A stretch of DNA of 64,000 nucleotides, taken from assembly GCF_900114835.1 (NCBI RefSeq), contig NZ_FOUJ01000006.1, positions 80,048 to 144,047 of the forward strand, given 5' to 3'. Numbering within the stretch: the first letter of the stretch is position 1; each line of letters opens with the position of its first letter. The notes below the pieces were generated by a model that was not told the DNA's origin, did no database searches, and saw nothing but the letters and a program-made list of their open reading frames with translations. The DNA is from Methanolobus profundi. GTDB taxonomy: Archaea; Halobacteriota; Methanosarcinia; Methanosarcinales; Methanosarcinaceae. Positions 34,519 through 43,730 of this stretch are shown piece after piece. The position numbers and the translations under genes are program-made.

Positions 34519-35703
34519 TCATCCTGCATAGTATATCCTGTATATCTTCCCCGCATTGTCATCGCTGACAAGTAGTGAACCATCATCTGCAACTATCACA
34601 TCAACTGGTCTGCCGCTTATGGTAGCAGCTCCGAGCCAGCCTGTTGCAAAGTCACTTACCTCACGGGTATCCATGTCTATACTGACCACCTTGTAACCGG
34701 TAGGGTCCTGACGGTTCCATGAACCGTGGAAACAAACAAAGAGATCATCTTGATACTCTTGAGGGAAAGTTTCACCATCGTAGAATGTAAGTCCCAGTGG
34801 AGCTGAATGGGCCTGGAGATCAACAAAGCTCGGGATCTTCCCTGTATCATTGCAGGGATCGCCTGTGTATTCACTGTTATTGAAGTCCGTGTCATAGATG
34901 TTCTGACCATAACACGTTGGCCATCCATAGTCGCCGCCTTCTGTTATGAGATTTACCTCATCCGGTGGCAGGTCATCGCCAAGCCAGTCCCTGCCGTTCT
35001 CTGTAGCATATAGCTCACCTGTGACAGGGTGGAATGCCAATCCCACTGAATTACGAAGACCTTTTGCAAATACTGTGAGGTTACTCCCGTCAAGGTCACT
35101 TTTTGATATAGCTGCCCTCATCTCGTTCGATTCATAGCATACGTTACAGGAAGAACCAACACTCAGGTAAAGCTCTCCATCATGTATCTTCACTGTCCTT
35201 GTGTAATGCCCGCCTGTTGGAAGCTTATCGATGATAACTTCCAGACTTTCATCGTCTGCCACAAGGTCCCCATCATCATCCCTGACTCTGATCACTCTGC
35301 TTTCCTCTGCAATGTAGAACCATCCATCATAATAGTCGATGCCATGAGGATAATCCAGATCAGATATGAATACCTGCACCTCATCAGCCACATTGTCCCC
35401 GTCCCTGTCAGGAAGAATGGCAACAAGACCTTTGTTAGGAATAGATACGAAAAGCAGTCCATCTTTGATCATCATCATGCGCGGACCAGGAGACGGACCT
35501 CCGAATGAGAGCAGGGTACTTCCAAGGTCATCAGCGTACACATCAATGACAAAACCGGATGGGAGATCGATCCCCTCCACACCGGAACCTGCCACAGTGG
35601 GCCTCACACCAAGATAGTTTGCTGAGAATAGCACCAGAAGGACTATCACTATAAAAACAACAAAGATCCACCAGATCCTCAGACCTATCAATAATCGTGA
35701 CAT
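34519..35703 (-). CDS. Membrane-anchored PQQ-type sugar dehydrogenase-like beta-propeller
   Basis: 394 residues from the ATG at 35703; a TTG two codons upstream is less likely given GGGGTTG spacing. Residues about 8-28 form a signal anchor. The rest is a soluble-glucose-dehydrogenase/sorbosone-dehydrogenase propeller: GFVIDVYADDLGS at the start, FISDLDYPHGIDYYDG with the expected His, GLRNSVGLAFHP with Arg, PDEVNLITEGGDYGWP, and HGSWNRQDPTGYKV near the end. Characterised members oxidise sugars with PQQ and calcium. Methanogens are not known to make PQQ, so this protein may use another cofactor or have lost catalysis. It is upstream of the MEDS kinase on the same strand, 43 bases away. Confidence 0.82.
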   Translation of the reverse strand: MSRLLIGLRIWWIFVVFIVIVLLVLFSANYLGVRPTVAGSGVEGIDLPSGFVIDVYADDLGSTLLSFGGPSPGPRMMMIKDGLLFVSIPNKGLVAILPDRDGDNVADEVQVFISDLDYPHGIDYYDGWFYIAEESRVIRVRDDDGDLVADDESLEVIIDKLPTGGHYTRTVKIHDGELYLSVGSSCNVCYESNEMRAAISKSDLDGSNLTVFAKGLRNSVGLAFHPVTGELYATENGRDWLGDDLPPDEVNLITEGGDYGWPTCYGQNIYDTDFNNSEYTGDPCNDTGKIPSFVDLQAHSAPLGLTFYDGETFPQEYQDDLFVCFHGSWNRQDPTGYKVVSIDMDTREVSDFATGWLGAATISGRPVDVIVADDGSLLVSDDNAGKIYRIYYAG

Positions 35704-35838
35704 ACGCAACCCCTGTTAATTGTTATTGTTCGTAGGATAAAAGGATTTGCCAGTTTCTGGTGTCCTGTACGTGTGTCTCTGGAACTGCTGTCATTTATTG
35801 ACCATAAGTCTAAAATACAAAATATGCACAATCTATTT

Positions 35839-35868
35839 TGCTATTTTCAGTAAATACTGAATATAGCA
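35839..35868. promoter_or_regulatory. 30-bp palindrome upstream of the winged-helix regulator operon
   Basis: The core TTCAGTA-AA-TACTGAA extends outward to TGCTAT and ATAGCA arms. That gives 14-bp arms with one mismatch pair and a 2-bp centre. It ends 30 bases before the regulator ATG, where transcription should start. It is a strong candidate for autoregulation. Confidence 0.6.
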
Positions 35869-35898
35869 TATTTGTACTGGAACATAGCAGGTGACAAC

Positions 35899-36234
35899 AT
35901 GAGTGAAGAAGATATGAGAAAAAAACACGAGTGGATGAGCAAACTGGAAAAAGAGGGCAGGCTCAAGGCAAATCCCACTGAGGACCATGCAATAGGTTTG
36001 AGGACAATGCAGAACCCGATCCGCAGAAAGATATTGAAGCTCCTGTACGGAGGATCACTGAGCCTGGAAGAGATAGGAGAAGAGATCAGCCTCAATAGCT
36101 CTCTGGTGAAATTCCATGTGGAAATGCTGGAAAATGCCCTGTATGTTGACAGGATAGAGAACAGCGAACCACTTGCATATCAGATATCACCCCGTGGAGA
36201 AGGATATCTTGTAAATGTAGAGGAGGCAAAATAA
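35899..36234 (+). CDS. Winged-helix (ArsR-like) transcriptional regulator
   Basis: 111 residues from the ATG at 35899, chosen because AGGTGAC precedes it; the frame is open nine codons further upstream. A charged N-terminus leads into a winged helix: GLRTMQNPIRRKILKLL (helix 1), GSLSLEEIGEEISL (helix 2), SSLVKFHVEMLENALYVDRI (recognition helix and wing). No obvious metal-binding cysteine pair is present, so it need not sense metals. Its stop overlaps the next gene's ATG (TAATG). The palindrome just upstream is its likely operator. Confidence 0.82.
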   Translation: MSEEDMRKKHEWMSKLEKEGRLKANPTEDHAIGLRTMQNPIRRKILKLLYGGSLSLEEIGEEISLNSSLVKFHVEMLENALYVDRIENSEPLAYQISPRGEGYLVNVEEAK

Positions 36235-36518
36235 TGAATGACCCGGATAAAATGGAAGAGATCGACCGAAGGATCGGTTTCTCTGCAATGAAAAAAGCTA
36301 TTATGGAAGACGGGGCAATTGACAGAAGGACAAAGAAGCTGCTTGCTATTGCAAGTGCTGTTGCGGTTGGCTGTGACACATGTTTTATCACAAATTCAGG
36401 ATACGCAAAGGATGCCGGCATATCTGATGAAGAGATACAGGAAGCAATACTTGTAGCCTCACTTATCAGAATGGGATCCGGGCTGAATTATACCTGGAAG
36501 ACCATAAACAAGGAATGA
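36234..36518 (+). CDS. Carboxymuconolactone decarboxylase (AhpD-like) family protein
   Basis: 94 residues covering one CMD domain. The CxxC redox motif is present as VGCDTCFITNSGYAKDAG; the His found four residues after the second Cys in AhpD is Asn here. Helices before and after match the family (TKKLLAIASAVAV; EEEIQEAILVASLIRMGSG-like ending). Family members act as peroxidase partners or thiol-disulfide proteins. It is translationally coupled to the upstream regulator (shared base at the TAATG junction), so it is probably the regulator's target. Confidence 0.88.
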   Translation: MNDPDKMEEIDRRIGFSAMKKAIMEDGAIDRRTKKLLAIASAVAVGCDTCFITNSGYAKDAGISDEEIQEAILVASLIRMGSGLNYTWKTINKE

Positions 36519-36655
36519 ACAGGTCACCCTATACGACTGCTGCAACCATACAGGATATTATATCCAAAGAAAGTATATTGGTTGAACATCTGTCCGGCAC
36601 GGAACTGATGTATGAGGTTAAAGTATGGATACAGACGGGAAAAAGGAAAAGTTAA
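36515..36655 (+). CDS. Possible small protein (46 residues)
   Basis: An ATG overlaps the stop of the CMD gene (ATGA), preceded by AAGGA, and opens a 46-codon frame. It begins MNRSPYTTAATIQDI, ends in a basic TGKRKS, and overlaps the next gene by 31 bases. The coupling looks real, but the frame is short and I do not recognise the product. Confidence 0.25.
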   Translation: MNRSPYTTAATIQDIISKESILVEHLSGTELMYEVKVWIQTGKRKS

Positions 36656-37278
36656 CAGCTAACATACGACCGGTCCGTCCGGGTGACGACAGGATCGGCA
36701 AAGCTGAGCACCATAGTTTCCCCTCTCCATGTCTGCTGTGCAATAGAAGATCAGTTTCCCAGGAGTATCCTGAAAGTGCGAAGGATGAGTTCACAGAACT
36801 TCTGACACAGAACCTCAAAGCAATGGGATTCGATGAGATATCATCAAAGATACTTGCTTTCCTTTTCTTCGAGACCGAGGAGATGTCACTTGAAGAGATC
36901 TCAGTTGAAACGGGTTACAGCCTTTCTGCCATCAGCACGGCCATGAAGAAACTTTCACAATACCACATACTGAAGCGGTTCACAAGGCCCGGGTCCAAAA
37001 AGGTATTCTTTATCCTTGAGAAGGACCTCATATCCCTCAGTACACAAATGCTTCGAATGAGATATGAGAGTATTTTCCCCCTTACAAAGAAGATACTCCC
37101 CGGTATCATCAGGGAATATGAGCAAAAAGGACCAGGAAGCATAGAAGATGATCTTGAGGTCATAAAAGCTTACTACGGTCAGATGCTGGAACTTGAAAAT
37201 ATCTATGGAAAATTACTGGAGATAATGGACAATACAAATATTGATATTGGGAACAGGAATTCTCTGCAGGACGAATGA
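36625..37278 (+). CDS. GbsR/MarR-like helix-turn-helix regulator
   Basis: 217 residues. The N-terminal ~50 residues are low in structure and contain CLLCNRRS (a CxxC). A winged helix follows at about 60-130: LKAMGFDEISSKILAFLF, MSLEEISVETGYS, SAISTAMKKLSQYHILKRF. The C-terminal half is long helices (SLSTQMLRMRYESIF, LENIYGKLLEIM), as in GbsR-type or TrmB-type dimers. GAGGTTAAAGT precedes the ATG. It follows the small regulator/CMD operon on the same strand and may be part of it. The effector is unknown. Confidence 0.75.
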   Translation: MDTDGKKEKLTANIRPVRPGDDRIGKAEHHSFPSPCLLCNRRSVSQEYPESAKDEFTELLTQNLKAMGFDEISSKILAFLFFETEEMSLEEISVETGYSLSAISTAMKKLSQYHILKRFTRPGSKKVFFILEKDLISLSTQMLRMRYESIFPLTKKILPGIIREYEQKGPGSIEDDLEVIKAYYGQMLELENIYGKLLEIMDNTNIDIGNRNSLQDE

Positions 37279-37611
37279 ACATATCCTTTTTTTATCAAAA
37301 ACGACCATACCAGATCCCTGTATAGGGTGCTGAATACAATACCAACTGCAAAATTGCCTTTTTTTATATGTATTTCAATATCAGAGAACTCTAATTAAGG
37401 GTCATTCATATACATTCAAAATTAATAGTTCATATGTATTAAATTCTATAGTCACTGCATATATAAATATCATTAATGCACAAAAACTAAAGAATAGATA
37501 CTAAACAATTGTACTGATCACAGATAAGAACAGAGATGCAGATCATAAAAATATAGAACAGAGTAGCTACTTTTACGAATATGAAAGCAACAGCATACCA
37601 GATGTGAACCT
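37279..37611. other. Intergenic region upstream of the second sensor kinase
   Basis: AT-rich, no gene seen. A T-run (CCTTTTTTTATC, about 37286) may end the upstream operon. The kinase TATA box lies at 37459-37470, and about 120 bases of leader would follow. Confidence 0.5.
37459..37470 (+). promoter_or_regulatory. TATA box of the second sensor kinase gene
   Basis: ATATATAAATAT is a strong archaeal TATA match. Transcription should begin near 37490, giving a long leader before the ATG at 37612. Confidence 0.5.
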
Positions 37612-40600
37612 ATGGAAGATGGATGTGAGCCTCAGGTAAGCTCAGACCACCTGAGAAAGGAACAGGGGACAGCATGTCCCGTGGAGAGGACCACATCAGG
37701 GAAGTGGTCAGGTACAACGGAAGAGAATGGAACAGATGATTCCGAAAGAGAGATCACTATCGAACTTCTTGACCTTTTTAATCGCTCGAACGACCTTCAT
37801 GACATGATCAGGTCTGTAATAGAACTATTAAAAAGCTGGTCTGACTGCGAGGCAGTTGGTATCAGATTGAAGCAAGGAGATGACTATCCATATTACCAGA
37901 CAGAAGGTTTCCCTGAAGCTTTTGTAGAGATGGAGAACTCACTTTGTATAAAGGACATAAATGACCAGATATCCAGGGATGATACCGGTAACCCTGTCCT
38001 TGAATGTATGTGCGGGAACGTTATATGTGGACGCATAGACGACCAACGAACATTTTTTACCCGGAAAGGAAGTTTCTGGACGAATTCCACATCGGAGCTA
38101 CTGGCAAATACCTGCGAAGAGGACAGACAGGTACGCACACGTAACCGCTGCAATGGTGAAGGATACGAATCAGTAGCACTCATTCCGTTACATGCCGATC
38201 GGGAAATATTCGGACTTATACAGCTCAACGATCACCGCAAAGGTATGTTCTCAAAAAAGCGGATAGATCTTATTGAGCGTCTTGCAGACAGCATAGCTCT
38301 GGCACTTGCACAAAAGCATGCAAAAATGGAACTTCAGCTAAGCGAGAAAAGAATGAAAAGTATTTTCAAGGCTGCACCTGTGGGTATTGGTGTGGTCTCG
38401 AACCGCATTCTTACAGAAGTTAATTCAAAGATCTGCGAAATGACCGGGTATGAGCCAGAGGAACTCATAGGTTCAAGCTCAAGAATATTGTATCCCAGTA
38501 ATGAAGAATACGAGTATGTTGGCAGTGAGAAATACAGGCAGATAGCAGAGGATGGAACTGGTACAGTTGAAACAAGATGGGAGAAAAAGGATGGTACCAT
38601 CATAGACATATTATTATCTTCAACCCCTATCGACCCAAATGATCTCCATTCAGGGGTAACGTTCACGGCTCTTGACATCACGGAGCGTAAGAACGCCGAA
38701 GACACATTAAGGACCATGGCTGAAACCGCTGTATCTCCAGGAGAGGATATATTCAGGATCATTGTCCGACAACTTGCAGTTTCCCAGAAAGTACCTGTTG
38801 CAATACTTGCAAGTATAGAACCTGAAGGATCTGCAATTGCAAGTACTATGGCTGTCTGGAACAACGGGGAATACGTTGATAATTTCAGTTACGATACCAA
38901 TGGAACGCCATGCCATAATGTCACTAACAATGGACCTTGTTTCTATCCTTCGGGTATCAAAGAACTGTTCCCTAAGGATGAGATGCTAAAAGAGATAAAT
39001 GCTGAAAGCTACTGGGGCACTCCTTTAAAAGATAGTGACGGGAAGAACATCGGACTCCTCTTGATCCTTGATAACAAGCCAATGGAACATTCAACAAGGA
39101 CCCATTCCATACTCAACAGTTTTGCTGCACGTGCCGCTGCTGAAATGGAACGAAAGAGAGCAGAAGAGGCTTTAAGGGAAAATGAAAGGAAATTCCGCAG
39201 CTATGTGGACAATTCACCCACCAGCATATTCGTAATTGATAAAAATGGTCATTACGTCGATGTGAATCCTGCATCATCACAGATCACCGGATATAGCCGT
39301 GAAGAATTATTATCCATGGACCTTATGGACCTGTCACCTGATGATGATAAAGATAACTGTCTATCGCTCTTCCAGGAACTTATCGAAAAGAACAGTCTTT
39401 CTGCAGAAATGCCCTTTGTTAGAAAAGAGGGGACACATGGCTACTGGTCATTTGATGCCATCAAACTCTCAGATGAACACTACCTTGGTATACACAATGA
39501 TATCACAGACAGGATAATTGCCGAGGAAATGCTTCATGCAGCAACACAGAGGCTGACCATTGCAACCAGATCTGCGGGAATAGGTATATGGGAACTGGAC
39601 CTTGGAACGAATTCCATCATATGGGATAGGCAGATGCATGCATTATATGGCACCGAATGGAGCGAAACACATGGAACCCACGACCATTGGAAGAGCATGA
39701 TCCATCCGGATGATCTTCAAGAGGTCAACAGGACCATAGAAGGATCCATAAATGGGAAAAGAGAACATGATAATGAATTCCGTATTATACGTCCTGACGG
39801 TGAAGTACGGTTCATTGAAGCTCACTGGGTAGTTAAGCATGACAGGAATGGCAAACCTCTAAAGATCATAGGAACTAACTGGGATATCACTGACCGTAAG
39901 TTATCCGAACAGAACCTGATAGATAGTGAAGGAAAGCTTGAACTCGCAATGGAGACATTCGGACTGGGATTCTGGGAACTGGACCTCAATACAAATATGC
40001 TGTTCCAGAGCCCACAGATGAATGAGATGATCGGTCTGGGACCTGACCATCAGTTCGATGACATTGAACTATATCTTGCCAGGATACATCAGGATGACAG
40101 GAAGATAGTTGCATCAGAGTTCTCTAAAGCCATAGAAACTAACAGCTCTTTTAACCTTGACTGCAGGATAGAACATCTTTCCGGCGAATGGCTGTGGATA
40201 TCGCTTAAAGGTAAGCCTTTTGGAACCAGTGAAAATGGGAAACCTCACCGCATCATTGGTACCCAGGTAGACATCACCCCAAGAGTAAAGGCTGAAGAGG
40301 CATTATTGTACTCCAAGATCATGGCCGACGATGCGAACCGCATCAAGAGCGAATTCATGAAGAACATGTCCCATGAGCTCAGGACACCTTTAACAGCCGT
40401 GATAGGATTCTCAGATGTATTGCTTGATCAGGACTGTGAGGGATTAAGTGACTCCCAAAGGAACTACGTGCGGTACATACACCACAGTGGTAACAGTTTG
40501 CTGGAACTGATCAATCGTATCCTTGATTTTTCAAAGTATGAGATAGATGATCCTGACAGGATCACTCTTAAAATGCTCTCTTTTGACACATTCATCAATG

Positions 40601-41031
40601 AGAGAACTAAGATCATGTCGCAGAGAGCTTCAAAGAAGAACATCAAATTCACTGTTAAGAGAAAAGATTCTATTAAGAAGTTCTATGCTGATGAAGACAA
40701 ACTTACCCAGATAATCCACAACCTGCTTGACAATGCGCTTAAGTTTACAACAGAAGGTGGTTCAGTGACCGTGGAAACAAAGGAACATGGGAACATGTTG
40801 CAGGTCTCGGTCATGGACACAGGAATAGGTATCGAAAAAGAGATGATCGGAAAGATATTCAAGCCCTTCGTGCAGATAGATGGATCCGTTGCCCGCAAGT
40901 ATAGCGGTACCGGGATCGGTCTTGCCCTTACAAAGAAGTTCGTGGAACTTCACAATGGCAATATCATGGTAGATAGTGAACCAGGAAAAGGTAGCAGGTT
41001 CACCTTTGAGATACCGACCGACCCCAGATGA
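37612..41031 (+). CDS. Multi-sensor histidine kinase: GAF-PAS-GAF-PAS-PAS-PAS-HisKA-HATPase
   Basis: 1139 residues, cytoplasmic (no membrane helix). After a disordered N-terminus the domains are GAF about 50-238 (cysteine-rich at ECMCGNVICG), PAS 245-360, GAF 365-512, PAS 524-634, PAS 645-762, PAS 775-892, HisKA with H921 in NMSHELRTP, and HATPase with NLLDNALKF, DTGIGI and GTGIGLAL. There is no receiver domain, and no response regulator is adjacent, so its partner must be elsewhere. Domain make-up is typical of methanogen sensor kinases that read redox, light or small-molecule cues, but the signal cannot be told from sequence. Confidence 0.9.
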   Translation: MEDGCEPQVSSDHLRKEQGTACPVERTTSGKWSGTTEENGTDDSEREITIELLDLFNRSNDLHDMIRSVIELLKSWSDCEAVGIRLKQGDDYPYYQTEGFPEAFVEMENSLCIKDINDQISRDDTGNPVLECMCGNVICGRIDDQRTFFTRKGSFWTNSTSELLANTCEEDRQVRTRNRCNGEGYESVALIPLHADREIFGLIQLNDHRKGMFSKKRIDLIERLADSIALALAQKHAKMELQLSEKRMKSIFKAAPVGIGVVSNRILTEVNSKICEMTGYEPEELIGSSSRILYPSNEEYEYVGSEKYRQIAEDGTGTVETRWEKKDGTIIDILLSSTPIDPNDLHSGVTFTALDITERKNAEDTLRTMAETAVSPGEDIFRIIVRQLAVSQKVPVAILASIEPEGSAIASTMAVWNNGEYVDNFSYDTNGTPCHNVTNNGPCFYPSGIKELFPKDEMLKEINAESYWGTPLKDSDGKNIGLLLILDNKPMEHSTRTHSILNSFAARAAAEMERKRAEEALRENERKFRSYVDNSPTSIFVIDKNGHYVDVNPASSQITGYSREELLSMDLMDLSPDDDKDNCLSLFQELIEKNSLSAEMPFVRKEGTHGYWSFDAIKLSDEHYLGIHNDITDRIIAEEMLHAATQRLTIATRSAGIGIWELDLGTNSIIWDRQMHALYGTEWSETHGTHDHWKSMIHPDDLQEVNRTIEGSINGKREHDNEFRIIRPDGEVRFIEAHWVVKHDRNGKPLKIIGTNWDITDRKLSEQNLIDSEGKLELAMETFGLGFWELDLNTNMLFQSPQMNEMIGLGPDHQFDDIELYLARIHQDDRKIVASEFSKAIETNSSFNLDCRIEHLSGEWLWISLKGKPFGTSENGKPHRIIGTQVDITPRVKAEEALLYSKIMADDANRIKSEFMKNMSHELRTPLTAVIGFSDVLLDQDCEGLSDSQRNYVRYIHHSGNSLLELINRILDFSKYEIDDPDRITLKMLSFDTFINERTKIMSQRASKKNIKFTVKRKDSIKKFYADEDKLTQIIHNLLDNALKFTTEGGSVTVETKEHGNMLQVSVMDTGIGIEKEMIGKIFKPFVQIDGSVARKYSGTGIGLALTKKFVELHNGNIMVDSEPGKGSRFTFEIPTDPR

Positions 41032-41180
41032 TAGTTCTCTGGTGCTTGTTTCCCGGCAAGTGATGATAAAGGAGATACCATAGGAATGATCCCTTTTATA
41101 TTATTTTCACTTCGCTTACAACACTGTTATTAAGCAGACTGACAATATACAGCTCCCTTAATTCAATGGATGGAATAATA

Positions 41181-41609
41181 ATGGATGGAAAAAAACAGAT
41201 CTACTTAGCAGGACCTCTATTCTCACAGGCGGAGATGGATTTTAACGTAATGCTCAGGGATAGATTGGTGGAAATGGGTTTTTCAGTATTCCTGCCACAG
41301 GAAGATGGCAATGATACAAGATCCAGTCGTATGGAAGAAAGGCAGAGAAACATCTTTGAGAACGATGTTCGTGGTGTTGATGGCTCCGACATAGTACTTG
41401 CAGTACTGGATGGTGGCAGCGATGTGGACTCAGGAACCGCATGGGAGATGGGATATGCCTATGCAAAAGGAATTCCGGTCCTTGGGCTTAAGACCGATTT
41501 CAGGACATTCGGTGACGAAGGCATTATTAATCTGATGATGGAAATGTCGATCGAAGCCCTTGAGAGAGATATAGAGAGCATGCTCAAAGTGCTTGAGAAC
41601 TATCTTTGA
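41181..41609 (+). CDS. Nucleoside 2-deoxyribosyltransferase family protein
   Basis: 142 residues from the second ATG (41181); an ATG five codons upstream is also open. The N-terminus KKQIYLAGPLFSQAEMDFN is the family's substrate loop. DGSDIVLAVLDG holds an active-site Asp, and SGTAWEMGYAYAKGIPV carries the catalytic Glu. Enzymes of this family exchange or hydrolyse the base of deoxynucleosides or nucleoside monophosphates in salvage. The gene stands alone and converges on the AMMECR1 gene. Confidence 0.9.
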   Translation: MDGKKQIYLAGPLFSQAEMDFNVMLRDRLVEMGFSVFLPQEDGNDTRSSRMEERQRNIFENDVRGVDGSDIVLAVLDGGSDVDSGTAWEMGYAYAKGIPVLGLKTDFRTFGDEGIINLMMEMSIEALERDIESMLKVLENYL

Positions 41610-41618
41610 AACATATCG

Positions 41619-41649
41619 AAACAAAAAAGAAGTGAGTTCTTACTCACTT
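41619..41649 (-). terminator. Terminator of the AMMECR1 gene
   Basis: AAGTGAGT-TCTT-ACTCACTT (41630-41649) is a perfect 8-bp hairpin across the stop codon. The minus strand continues CTTTTTTGTTTCG. Confidence 0.65.
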
Positions 41650-42275
41650 GAACATTCCCTGTCATTGAAGTCCTTTTCAATGATCTCACCATTTGGCTCT
41701 TTTTCGGAGAAGATCTGACCTTCAAAGGCATATACCTCCGCACCTTCGGCCCAGGCATCACATGGTAATCCTGCCTTCATACATGTATGGTTCAGGAACT
41801 CTATCTCATCAAAGTCATTCTCCGGTGCTACCTGTGGCAGAAGAAGACCCTGTCTGTAACCGCTTTTAACTATGAGACCATGTCGTCCTATCTTGATGGA
41901 AGATGGAAGTTCCTTTGGAGGGACATCCATAAGCTCCGGTCTTGTCAGGATAGTGACCTCGATCGTTATATCCTCTATCTCCCTGACACTCACAGGAGGG
42001 AAACGCGGGTCTCTCAGAGCTGCTGACAGAGCAGAATCAGCAATTGCATTTCTCAGATGAGAATCAGCATATGGATGACCGATGCAACCCCGGAGATCAC
42101 CATTCATTGTCAGGGTCACAAAGACCCCCCGAACCTCATTGAATATCGCAGGTAATTGGATCTCTGATCCATCCAGCATCTCACCTGTTCTCAGATATGT
42201 CTCAATGGCATCCCTTGCGAGCTGAACAGCCGCCTGACCTTCGGTATGTGAAAGTAGTTTTACCCCTTCGCTCAT
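41640..42275 (-). CDS. AMMECR1-domain protein (AmmeMemoRadiSam system protein A family)
   Basis: 211 residues covering one AMMECR1 domain, with the invariant LRGCIGHPYAD near residue 60 and FPPVSVREIEDITIEVTILT following. The Cys in RGCIG is the presumed functional residue. The Memo and radical-SAM partners of the AmmeMemoRadiSam system are not in this window. AGGAGTTAAG precedes the ATG. It lies 39 bases downstream of pgk on the same strand and may be co-transcribed. The biochemical function is not established. Confidence 0.92.
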   Translation of the reverse strand: MSEGVKLLSHTEGQAAVQLARDAIETYLRTGEMLDGSEIQLPAIFNEVRGVFVTLTMNGDLRGCIGHPYADSHLRNAIADSALSAALRDPRFPPVSVREIEDITIEVTILTRPELMDVPPKELPSSIKIGRHGLIVKSGYRQGLLLPQVAPENDFDEIEFLNHTCMKAGLPCDAWAEGAEVYAFEGQIFSEKEPNGEIIEKDFNDRECSSE

Positions 42276-42314
42276 AGACTTAACTCCTGTTATTCCTTAC
42301 AGGAAGTTAGTCAC

Positions 42315-43547
42315 TTATCTGTTAAGTCTGTATCGTGTAGCTGCGATCTTAAGAGCCTCTATTCCAGGAAGTTTCTCGCCTGCAAGGTAGTCGATACATG
42401 CACCGCCACCTGTACTAAGGTGTGAGAACTTGTCCTCATAACCAAGGTTGCGGACCTCAGCAGATATATGTCCGCCACCAGCGATCGAATACTCTGAATC
42501 AACTGCTGCCTTGATGATCTCATGTGTACCAAGTGCAAAATCACTGATCTCAGAAAGTCCTGCAGGACCATTCAGGACCACGGTCTTTGCATTCTTGATC
42601 TCTTCAGAAAAAGCTACTATGGTCTCAAGACCAATGTCATTTATAGGAAGACCATCACCGGGTAGCTCACTGACCTGTGCCTCGGTCCTTTTACCACCAT
42701 CGTTGAAAGCAATGTCAATTGGCAGACCTATTTTGCCATTGAACTTTTCAAGGACTTGTTTTCCTCTTTCGATCTGGTCTGTATATCCCTGTGACTCGAT
42801 GAAATCCAGATTGGTCTTTCCGATATCAACACCTGATGCTGCAAGCATTACATTCGCAACGACACCGGTAACAAGAACCTTATCAGCGCCACCGTTGATC
42901 AGAACGTTCTCTGCAACCTTAAGGGAATCATCGACCTTTGCACCTCCAAGAACAAAGATACATGGTCTTTCACCACCCTTGATACCTCTGTCAAGGGAAC
43001 TTATCTCTTTCTCCATTACCCTTCCGGCACCGGTAGGGAGGGTCTCAGTGAAACCCATTATGGAAAGGTGACTTCTGTGAGAAACAGCAAAAGCATCGTT
43101 CAGGAAGATATCGATCAAAGGAGAGAGTTTACGTACCATATGTGTGCCTGCATGATCAGAAGCTGATCTTTGCAGACTTTCCTCGGAGTAGAACCTGACA
43201 TTCTCAAGCAGTATGACATCTCCTTTTTCCATTGCGGAGATAGAGTTACGGGCATGTGTGCCGAATATGTCATCTATGTATTTTACTTCCTTACCAAGGT
43301 ACTGGGACATACGCAAAGAATGCGGCTTCATGGATGTGAAGTCGTTCTTTCCTGCCCTGCTCTGATGGGCCAGAAGTACAACCTTTGCATCATCAAGGTC
43401 CTTTATGGTAGGTATATGGCTCCTTATTCTCATATCATCGAGAATATTATCGTCCGGATCCATGGGGGTGTTCAGATCCACTCGCACAAGTATGGTTTTA
43501 CCGTCAGTATCAAAATCATCAATAGTAAGATAGTCCCTGGTAGTCAA
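42315..43547 (-). CDS. pgk: Phosphoglycerate kinase
   Basis: 410 residues, normal length for archaeal PGK. It starts at a TTG (43547) preceded by AGGAGCGGTGATGG; the nearby ATG is out of frame. Motifs: ILVRVDLNTPMD (substrate-binding loop), LLAHQSRAGKNDFTS, IFLNDAFAVSHR, FVLGGAKVDDSLKV, and the nucleotide loop LSTGGGACIDYLAG. It interconverts 1,3-bisphosphoglycerate and 3-phosphoglycerate with ADP/ATP in glycolysis and gluconeogenesis. A TATA box at 43588-43599 drives it. Confidence 0.95.
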   Translation of the reverse strand: MTTRDYLTIDDFDTDGKTILVRVDLNTPMDPDDNILDDMRIRSHIPTIKDLDDAKVVLLAHQSRAGKNDFTSMKPHSLRMSQYLGKEVKYIDDIFGTHARNSISAMEKGDVILLENVRFYSEESLQRSASDHAGTHMVRKLSPLIDIFLNDAFAVSHRSHLSIMGFTETLPTGAGRVMEKEISSLDRGIKGGERPCIFVLGGAKVDDSLKVAENVLINGGADKVLVTGVVANVMLAASGVDIGKTNLDFIESQGYTDQIERGKQVLEKFNGKIGLPIDIAFNDGGKRTEAQVSELPGDGLPINDIGLETIVAFSEEIKNAKTVVLNGPAGLSEISDFALGTHEIIKAAVDSEYSIAGGGHISAEVRNLGYEDKFSHLSTGGGACIDYLAGEKLPGIEALKIAATRYRLNR

Positions 43548-43587
43548 AATTCCATCACCGCTCCTTTAACCTGAATGACCATTGATC

Positions 43588-43599
43588 AATATATAAAGG
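43588..43599 (-). promoter_or_regulatory. TATA box of pgk
   Basis: The minus strand reads CCTTTATATATT about 45 bases before the TTG start. Confidence 0.6.
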
Positions 43600-43730
43600 C
43601 TATATGAGTATAAATGACATACGTAGTTTAATTTTTTGTCATAACGAACTAATCTTATTATACCTTTTCCGTGAAGGTCCGGAAGCCAAAAACTAATATC
43701 CCTTGCTCACAATTCCAGAGAGGTGATCAT

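Noticed and set aside
30612..41031. Hybrid kinases with receiver domains
   Set aside because: Both kinases end with the HATPase domain; no DD-D-T-K receiver pattern is present in either protein or in adjacent genes.
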